Part shown: piece by piece, positions 54,251-61,133 of the stretch
How positions within the stretch are numbered: position 1 is the stretch's first letter
Layout of the letters: the number at the start of each line of letters is the position of its first letter
Assembly: GCF_900162725.1 (NCBI RefSeq)
Contig: NZ_LT799418.1
Coordinates: 4,667,897-4,731,896, forward strand
Length of the DNA: 64,000 bases
Direction: 5' to 3'
From: Parabacteroides sp. Marseille-P3160
GTDB taxonomy: Bacteria; Bacteroidota; Bacteroidia; Bacteroidales; Tannerellaceae
Notes under the pieces: generated by a model
What the model saw: the letters and a program-made list of their open reading frames with translations, nothing else
The model's database searches: none
Told to the model about the DNA's origin: nothing
Translations under genes and position numbers: made by a program

Positions 54251-57200
54251 TTAAAAATTTATATCAATGCCCAAGGCTATAATTTTACTAATGGGGTATG
54301 ACATCCCATCTGTAGAATTTAATTCCGGATCCCACAAATCTTTGAAAGATTTACTAAAGGTCAATAAGTTCGTCCCACGCAAATAGACTCTTGTCGGGAT
54401 AATTTTATTTTTTGTTATATTTAGTTTAATATTATAACCGACTTCCACATTTTTCAGGCGGCAAAAACTGGCATCCCGTAACCACCAAGTGGATGGTTGT
54501 CTGTTGTTACTATTTGTACCTCCAGTATACAGACGTGGCCAGAATACATCCTGACGTGGATTATCCACTGTCCAGCGATCATCAATATTCGCATAGATGT
54601 TTCCTTGGATTCCGCTGGTTTCGGCCGGATAAAAGAAAGAGGAGTTTTTCCCCAACATGACAGAAGTGTTCTTAGCGCCTTGAAAAAGGAATCCTAAATC
54701 AAATTTCTTATATTGAATAGTAGCACCGAATCCATATACAATTTCCGGAATTGCAGAATAGCCAATGGCTATCTGGTCGTAATCATTTATCACCATATCT
54801 TTGTTAACATCGACATATTTAATGTCTCCTGGTTGGACTTTATTCATAAAAGCCGGCACAGGAATTTCTTCTTTTAAAGTTCCATCTCCATTAAAATCAT
54901 CATCAGTATACAGCCCCTTGGCTATCAATCCAAAATATTGTCCGTACCGTTTTCCTGTTTGATTCTGGTAAGAATATATTGACTCTGGTTCATCCATTTC
55001 TTTTATTTTGTTCCGGGCAAAAGTAAATGAACCGTTTATCGACAAAAACAAAGATTTATTTATTTGCTTGTTAACAATCAGGCTTATATCAACTCCATGA
55101 TTCGACATTTTACCCACATTGCCATAAGGCAAATTTTTGATCCCTGTCGTTGCAGGTATGGAGTTTCTTCTCATATAAATATCATTCCTGTTTTCCCAAT
55201 AGTAATCAACATTAAGGTCAATCATATTCAACATCCCAAGCTCTATCCCCACATTGGTTTTTCTCGCTTTCTCCCATGACATATCCGTATCACCATATTC
55301 ATTAACCCCGACGCCAGTCCAGGTGTATTTTCCATCGGCTCCCCATGAATATCCACTTAATCCCGTGGAAAAAAGAGTGAGATAACCAAAACGACGACTC
55401 GCTGAGATCTGATCATTTCCTACCAGCCCGGAAGAGGCTTTCAGCTTAAGTTTGTTCATGTATTTTTTTAATCCGTCTTTATAAAAAGGTTCTTGTGAGA
55501 TATACCAACCGACGGCTAAAGAAGGGAAAAATCCATATCTTTTACCGGCAGCAAAATTTTCAGAACCGTTGTATCCGAAGTTACCTTCTATAAAATAACG
55601 TTCATCATAATTGTAGGTTAGTCGTCCTGCGATACCATTGTTCCGATAGGGTAGTGAGCCGACTTCGCTGCTTGCCGGAGCGATTCTTTCGCCACGTTGA
55701 TTATAAAGAAGTAGAGCTGAAACATTATGCACTTTGTAAAATGTCCTCTGATAATTTAACTGGGCTTCCAGATAGGTACTTCTTGTACTGGCATTCGTTT
55801 CCCCGTTCAGACTTATATAATCTGTACCTTCCTCGCTTGATGTAAAAATTAAATTTCCATCCTCGTCCCGCCCTGTTGCATAATAAGTGGTCGGATTCTT
55901 TCCTAGAACCGTTGTTTGATTGTTATATGCATCAAACGAAAAAACGCCTTTCGCGCTCAAACCTTTGGTTATAAAGTCAAGCTTTTGCTGAAGTGAAATA
56001 CTCGATTCAACCTGGTTTTCTTCATTCATCTGGTAACCCGAATGCGTAGAAGCCATCCATGGATTCCATTGAGAACCCTTCAAATGGGCGTACGAACCAT
56101 CCGAATAAATTTTGGGATAACTGATCGGAGTTACGGCCGACGCCATTGTGAAAATAGTGGATAGATTATATCCCGGATTTCTTTTTTCTTTATAAAAACC
56201 GGCGAGGTTTAGCTGGAACAAAGTTGTTTTGCTCAAGTCGATATCTATGTTACTTCTGAAATTAAAACGGTCAAATTTTAATTCTGATTTTTTATCTTCC
56301 ATTTCATCGGTTTTCAATATCCCATTTTGGTGTAAATATCCGCCGGATACATAATAACGAATATTTCTACCACCTCCGCTGATGTTCAGGTTTATTTTTT
56401 GATCTTGGGCAAAATCACGGAAAACCTCATTCATCCAGTCCACATTAGGATACAAATCAGGATCTTTCCCGGAGCTGGTTTGATCAATTGTTTCTTGCGA
56501 ATATGTTTCGGGTATCCCGACATTCCGGCATGCTTCGTTGAAGATTTGCATATATTTTACCCCATCTACATAATCAACAAGTTTTACAGGAGCATTCAGA
56601 TTACTTTCAAATCGAAACTGAATGCTGGGTTCACCGGTTGCACCTTTCTTTGTATTGATCAGGATTACCCCGTTCGCACCTTTTACCCCATAAATAGCAG
56701 TTGCGGTGGCATCTTTCAGAATTGAAAAAGATTCGATATCAAGCGGATCCACATCGTCAATGCTTCGTTCAATCCCATCTACCAATACCAAAGCTTGTTG
56801 TGAACCCGCATTGAATGTACTGACTCCCCTGATCCAAAAATCACTCTGATCACTACCTGGTTCTCCTGAACGTTGAACAGCTAGTACTCCGGCTAATTGT
56901 CCGGCCAGGTTATTACTTAAATTAGCATTCGATGTAATCAGTTTTTTAGGTTCTATGGTCGCAATAGAACCAATGATGCTGGCTTTCTTCTGAGTTCCAT
57001 ATCCGACGACCACGACTTCTTCTAATCCTTGTGTATCTTCCGATAAGATAACATCAATGGTTTTTTGATCATTCACTTTTATTTCTGAAGATCTAAATCC
57101 GACATAAGTGAATTTTAGTATAGAAGAACTTCCCGTTATATTTATTGTGTAGTTGCCATTTATGTCGGATACAGTAATGTTATTAGTGCCTACTTCTTGG

Positions 57201-57676
57201 ATATTTACTCCTACTAAAGGCTCTCCGTTTCTGTCTTTAACTGTCCCAATTATTCGCCGGACCTGTTGATTTATTTGGGTAGGAGTTGGGACTTGTCTAA
57301 CTAAAGCTGTTTTTTTGTAGATAATGATACTTTTTTCATCTATCTTATAAGAAAGATTATTTCCTGTAAGAACACGATCAAGTACTGTGGCGATATTCTG
57401 GGCATCCGCATGGATTGATATTTTTTGGTTTAAATTGACTTCTTCATTTCGATACCAGAATGAATATTCGCTTTGCGCTTTTATAGCATCAAAAACTTCT
57501 TCCAAGGTCGCGTCTTCCATGTTCAATGAAATTTTAGTGACTTGCGAATAGCTGATAGATGCAGAGGCACAATAAATGGACAAAAGACAAAACAAGGCTG
57601 ACAATCTCATAATAGTAAGGATTTTACCAAGCATTGAATTAGGCGTGATCCGCCTACGATTTGAAAATAATTTCAT
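54251..57676 (-). CDS. SusC/RagA TonB-linked outer membrane transporter with STN signalling domain
   Basis: A 1141-residue outer-membrane importer. The layout is signal peptide (about 1-44), STN domain (49-120, SLNMEDATLEEVFDAIKAQS), carboxypeptidase D regulatory-like domain (141-215), a TonB box-like LEEVVVVGYGT (218-228), plug (ASIIGSIATIEPKKL to FSILKDATATAIYGVKGANG) and a barrel ending GIDINF. The STN domain allows signalling to a FecR anti-sigma factor in the periplasm; FecR and a sigma factor are encoded directly upstream. Alternative starts at Met15 or Met23 would shorten the signal. Confidence 0.94.
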   Translation of the reverse strand: MKLFSNRRRITPNSMLGKILTIMRLSALFCLLSIYCASASISYSQVTKISLNMEDATLEEVFDAIKAQSEYSFWYRNEEVNLNQKISIHADAQNIATVLDRVLTGNNLSYKIDEKSIIIYKKTALVRQVPTPTQINQQVRRIIGTVKDRNGEPLVGVNIQEVGTNNITVSDINGNYTINITGSSSILKFTYVGFRSSEIKVNDQKTIDVILSEDTQGLEEVVVVGYGTQKKASIIGSIATIEPKKLITSNANLSNNLAGQLAGVLAVQRSGEPGSDQSDFWIRGVSTFNAGSQQALVLVDGIERSIDDVDPLDIESFSILKDATATAIYGVKGANGVILINTKKGATGEPSIQFRFESNLNAPVKLVDYVDGVKYMQIFNEACRNVGIPETYSQETIDQTSSGKDPDLYPNVDWMNEVFRDFAQDQKINLNISGGGRNIRYYVSGGYLHQNGILKTDEMEDKKSELKFDRFNFRSNIDIDLSKTTLFQLNLAGFYKEKRNPGYNLSTIFTMASAVTPISYPKIYSDGSYAHLKGSQWNPWMASTHSGYQMNEENQVESSISLQQKLDFITKGLSAKGVFSFDAYNNQTTVLGKNPTTYYATGRDEDGNLIFTSSEEGTDYISLNGETNASTRSTYLEAQLNYQRTFYKVHNVSALLLYNQRGERIAPASSEVGSLPYRNNGIAGRLTYNYDERYFIEGNFGYNGSENFAAGKRYGFFPSLAVGWYISQEPFYKDGLKKYMNKLKLKASSGLVGNDQISASRRFGYLTLFSTGLSGYSWGADGKYTWTGVGVNEYGDTDMSWEKARKTNVGIELGMLNMIDLNVDYYWENRNDIYMRRNSIPATTGIKNLPYGNVGKMSNHGVDISLIVNKQINKSLFLSINGSFTFARNKIKEMDEPESIYSYQNQTGKRYGQYFGLIAKGLYTDDDFNGDGTLKEEIPVPAFMNKVQPGDIKYVDVNKDMVINDYDQIAIGYSAIPEIVYGFGATIQYKKFDLGFLFQGAKNTSVMLGKNSSFFYPAETSGIQGNIYANIDDRWTVDNPRQDVFWPRLYTGGTNSNNRQPSTWWLRDASFCRLKNVEVGYNIKLNITKNKIIPTRVYLRGTNLLTFSKSFKDLWDPELNSTDGMSYPISKIIALGIDINF

Positions 57677-57739
57677 ATCTTTGTATTGATTTTAGGTTAT
57701 TAAATTGTGTTGTGACAATGTAGACTTAAAGTCTTTCTA

Positions 57740-57770
57740 AAACGGAAAATGCGGCAAACATTTTCCGTTT
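57740..57770 (-). terminator. Hairpin between fecR-like and susC-like genes
   Basis: Perfect 12-base arms AAACGGAAAATG (57740-57751) and CATTTTCCGTTT (57759-57770) with a seven-base loop. On the minus strand it would end the sigma-FecR transcript, with only a short T tract after the stem; on the plus strand TTTCTTTT follows. It separates the regulator genes from the susC operon. Confidence 0.6.
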
Positions 57771-57810
57771 TTCTTTTATCTCTTTCAATGGGGATTCTCC
57801 ATAGGCTATT

Positions 57811-58713
57811 TTATTTAAGTTCTTTACTTTCTTCTATATATATCTGATCTTTCTCCATTCGATAGTTCATTCGCCGGTCGGCTGTCATGACACGTAAGAT
57901 CTGATTTATATTCTCACCATTTACAAAGTCGCCAGTGAAGAGGGTATTCTTTAAACAATCGGAAGCAATATGTATCTTTACATTAAAACTTCTTTCTAAT
58001 TGCTTAACGATTTCGGCGAGTTTTAGGTTTCTGAAATGAAATTTGCCATCGCGCCATCCGGTATATTGATCAATGTCGACCTTGTGAACAACATATTTAT
58101 TGCTGCCTTTTTCAAAAGTGAATTGGTATTCCGGATGGATATAAACCAAATCCGGATTTTCCAAAAGTCCGACTCCTACTTTCCCTTCCACTAACGTGAT
58201 TTCGACCGTCGGATCTTCCTTATATGACTTTACATTAAATAGGGTTCCGAAGACTTTCACGCTGATCTCACCGGACTTCACGACAAACTGTTTACCGGCG
58301 TCATGTGTGACTTCGAAGAAAGCTTCGCCATCGACTTCAACTTCCCGCTTACCTGACACGAATGCGGAAGGATACCGAAGGACAGTACCGGCATTCAATA
58401 AAACTTTACTTCCATCCGGTAATATGACAGAAGATTTCATCCCTAAAGGATTCATCATTTCTACCAATTGGTTTTTTTGCTGCCTATACCCTTCCTGATA
58501 GGAAAAATAACCGGTCAGGCCGAGCACTAATGCGACGGAAGCGGCGGCAACAGCAATCCTCATGCGTAATGTGCGACGGCTTGCCCTCCGGATTCTCCCA
58601 CGCACTTCCCCGAAGATGGGATCGCGCAGTTCTTCGCCCATCGCTTTCACCTCGGATGAAACATGGATGCAGTCCAGCAAATCAGAAAGTTTTTTGTCTT
58701 CCAGGTCTTTCAT
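57811..58713 (-). CDS. FecR family anti-sigma factor
   Basis: A 300-residue inner-membrane protein. A cytoplasmic N terminus (about 1-50) binds the sigma factor, one membrane span follows (IAVAAASVALVLGLTGYF, about 52-70), then the periplasmic FecR domain (PLGMKSSVILPDGSKVLLNAGTVLRYP, DGEAFFEVTHD) and a C-terminal DUF4974 domain that contacts the STN domain of SusC (RDGKFHFRNLKLAEIVKQLERSF). It is encoded between the sigma gene and the SusC gene, the usual order for sigma/anti-sigma-controlled utilisation loci. Confidence 0.92.
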   Translation of the reverse strand: MKDLEDKKLSDLLDCIHVSSEVKAMGEELRDPIFGEVRGRIRRASRRTLRMRIAVAAASVALVLGLTGYFSYQEGYRQQKNQLVEMMNPLGMKSSVILPDGSKVLLNAGTVLRYPSAFVSGKREVEVDGEAFFEVTHDAGKQFVVKSGEISVKVFGTLFNVKSYKEDPTVEITLVEGKVGVGLLENPDLVYIHPEYQFTFEKGSNKYVVHKVDIDQYTGWRDGKFHFRNLKLAEIVKQLERSFNVKIHIASDCLKNTLFTGDFVNGENINQILRVMTADRRMNYRMEKDQIYIEESKELK

Positions 58714-58772
58714 TCTTTTGTTTTCTTATAATGAGGAGTAAACGGATAAGGAATCCGTTTAAACCAGACCTC

Positions 58773-59360
58773 CTACTTAACTATATTTAACAGAAGCAAA
58801 ATCAGCAAACCAAGTTGTGGAAAATAAGGCCTTAACTGGTTGGCAATCTTTTCGAGCGCAATCTTCAATTGTACGCGGATCGTACTCTCACTTATGGAGA
58901 GTATTTCGGCTATTTCTTTGGGCTTTAGCCCGTCCTGATGCGTTAGAAGGAAAATGACACGGCATCTCTCGGGAAGTTCGCTGACGAAGCGGCTTATCAG
59001 TCCGGATAATTCCTTGCGTTGCAATTCCTCTTCGGGCGAAGGATCATCGGAGGCTTCATACTGCATCGGAATCTCTCCTAATGACGTTTCCCGAAAGCCG
59101 GAGGATTGGGATAAATACCGGTTTACTTCATTACGGGTTGCCACGTATAGATACGTTTCCATATTCCGTACCTCCGGTAATTTCTTCCGGGATTGCCATG
59201 CGGAAAAAAAAACATTACTGACAACCTCCCGGCAGGCCTCTTTCTCTTTTAGAAGGTAAAAACAAAAACGAAAAATCTGCTCATAATAATGGTGGTAAAA
59301 GCTTTCAAATGCCTTCTGATCATCTTGGGAGATTAAGTATATCAGTTGTTCGATTTCCAT
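58773..59360 (-). CDS. ECF sigma factor of the FecI type
   Basis: A 195-residue sigma-70 family regulator. Region 2 is QKAFESFYHHYYEQIFRFCFYLL to VSNVFFSAWQSRKKLPEVRNMETYLYVATRN, and region 4 is LPERCRVIFLLTHQDGLKPKEIAEILSISESTIRVQLKIALEKI. The C terminus has an added hydrophobic tail LGLLILLLLNIVK after region 4. It should drive the adjacent susC operon when FecR releases it on substrate transport. It starts its own transcript with fecR. Confidence 0.93.
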   Translation of the reverse strand: MEIEQLIYLISQDDQKAFESFYHHYYEQIFRFCFYLLKEKEACREVVSNVFFSAWQSRKKLPEVRNMETYLYVATRNEVNRYLSQSSGFRETSLGEIPMQYEASDDPSPEEELQRKELSGLISRFVSELPERCRVIFLLTHQDGLKPKEIAEILSISESTIRVQLKIALEKIANQLRPYFPQLGLLILLLLNIVK

Positions 59361-59454
59361 TACAGTTAACGTTGCACAATATTAAAGATTTTTTTAATAA
59401 AGCATTCGTTCTTCTTGAAAATTTACTGAAAGAGATAGGGATGGCATGAAAAAG

Positions 59455-59610
59455 AGGCTAAATGTATCAAAAGAAAATTCTACAAAAACTCATAACTATG
59501 AATGCGTTTGTTCATAGTTATGACTGAAAAAATTGATAGCTATGAATGAATTCATTCATAGCTATCAATTTTTTCAGTTGATAAATGATGACTTTTGACA
59601 CATTTTCTCC
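59455..59610. repeat. 156-bp element with GTRTCAAAAG inverted ends and a perfect 56-bp palindrome
   Basis: Left end AGGCTAAATGTATCAAAAG and the complement of the right end, GGAGAAAATGTGTCAAAAG, match over AAATGTRTCAAAAG. Inside are a hairpin with 12-base arms (59491-59502, 59511-59522) and a perfect palindrome of 28-base arms, 59523-59550 and 59551-59578, with no loop bases. The core ATGAAT/ATTCAT and ends match the element at 42159-42252. It lies between susD and the sigma gene, at the end of the second SusC/SusD unit. Confidence 0.8.
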
Positions 59611-59633
59611 GGCATAGTTTTAGTCTATACCTA

Positions 59634-61115
59634 TTATTTGTAGGCTTCGTTCTGCTGATCTTTCAATGCAGGATTGGCATTGATCTCACTTTGAGAAATA
59701 GGCAGAACAATCATGCCGAACGTGCGATCGATCGTCTTTCCGCGTCTGCTGACCGGTACGCCCTGAAAATCATCATTAAATTCGATCGTTTTATTCTTCC
59801 TTATCAAATCGAAGAAACGCTGTCCTTCGCAGAAAAGTTCTTTGCTGCGTTCTTCCAAAATCAAATCGTCCGTAATGGTAGCGGCCGTGGCCAGAGGTAA
59901 TTCCGGAGCACGCTTGCGAATCTCATTTAAATAACCTGCAGCGGCGGCCTTATCCGGAGTGGAAGCATTCAAGGCCGCTTCAGCAGCGATCAGATAGATT
60001 TCGGAAAGACGGATAACCTTGATATTAACTGCCGTGTACGTCTCTTTGCCGTCACCATCCAAAGAAGTGCTTCCAAGATACTTATAGCAAGCGCCCTTGC
60101 GTTCTATGCCATTATTCACCCAATATTCGTCATTGCCCATCACACCCCAGCGCACATCCGTATTGTCTTCATTCAGCCGATCCAGATAATAGTCGCTTGC
60201 CAGGAACCAACCTGACGCAGCGCTTATTTGTCTGAAACGCATCAGATAAAGGCCAAGAGAGGCCGTACCCAGGTCGGATTCCGTATCGATACCTATCTCG
60301 AAGATCGATTCCGAACCGTATTGTTTAGTCCATGATGCAACCCAGTCAGCCGGTCCGTAAAGTTTATAGTTGCTCTTTTCTATAATCTCTTTCGCTGCTG
60401 CAAGCGCTCCGTCATAATTCTCCATATAAAGTTTCACTCGGGCTTGCAAGGCAATATTCGCATAATAACCGACATATCCGTTTTGAAGAGATTTGTTACT
60501 TTCCAAAAGGGATTTCCCTGCCTCCAGATCGGCGAGAATCTGATTGTAGTTTTCTTCCACGGAAGCACGTACCGGCTGGGCGTCTGCACCAAGCGTCTCT
60601 GTTACATTGGGGACTCCGTAGGAAGACTTATTATAATTATAAGGCAGGCCGTACAGGCGTACCAAATCAAAATATATAAGCGCCCGCAAGGTCAGGGCCT
60701 GTCCTTTATAGAAGGAGAAACCCTCTACCCCCTCCGTTTCCAAACGCTCAATATTTTCAAGCAGGTTATTAATCTGCATAATACAATAATATCCTGTACT
60801 CCAAAATCCCGAATAACTGTTACTTGTCGCCGAATGATTAAAAGAGTATAGGGCATCCAATCCCCGGCCGGCGGAATAGATCGTCAGGTCTCCCCCTTTG
60901 GCGTCTCCGTACATTATAAAATTCCGTCCGTAATAGTTGGATGAACTCATCCCTCGCATGATACCGTTCATCACCACTTGCGCATCTGCAGGGGTTGCAA
61001 TAGCCGTTTCCGCATTACCGGAACTCGTGGGTTGCATATCCAGAAAGCCATCGCAAGATGAAAGCCCCAGCACTCCAAGAGCGGCAAAAAGAATTAAAGA
61101 TTTAATATATTTCAT
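59634..61115 (-). CDS. SusD/RagB family glycan-binding lipoprotein (second locus)
   Basis: A 493-residue surface lipoprotein with a lipobox Cys at 21 (VLGLSSCDGFLDMQP). SusD traits are QALTLRALIYFDLVRLYGLPY, VIRLSEIYLIAAEAALNAS, LILEERSKELFCEGQRFFDLIRKNK, and the C terminus MIVLPISQSEINANPALKDQQNEAYK. It is shorter than the first SusD and only distantly similar to it, so it likely binds a different glycan. It follows its SusC partner by 18 bp. Confidence 0.92.
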   Translation of the reverse strand: MKYIKSLILFAALGVLGLSSCDGFLDMQPTSSGNAETAIATPADAQVVMNGIMRGMSSSNYYGRNFIMYGDAKGGDLTIYSAGRGLDALYSFNHSATSNSYSGFWSTGYYCIMQINNLLENIERLETEGVEGFSFYKGQALTLRALIYFDLVRLYGLPYNYNKSSYGVPNVTETLGADAQPVRASVEENYNQILADLEAGKSLLESNKSLQNGYVGYYANIALQARVKLYMENYDGALAAAKEIIEKSNYKLYGPADWVASWTKQYGSESIFEIGIDTESDLGTASLGLYLMRFRQISAASGWFLASDYYLDRLNEDNTDVRWGVMGNDEYWVNNGIERKGACYKYLGSTSLDGDGKETYTAVNIKVIRLSEIYLIAAEAALNASTPDKAAAAGYLNEIRKRAPELPLATAATITDDLILEERSKELFCEGQRFFDLIRKNKTIEFNDDFQGVPVSRRGKTIDRTFGMIVLPISQSEINANPALKDQQNEAYK

Positions 61116-61133
61116 TGTTCGTGTCCTCCTTCG

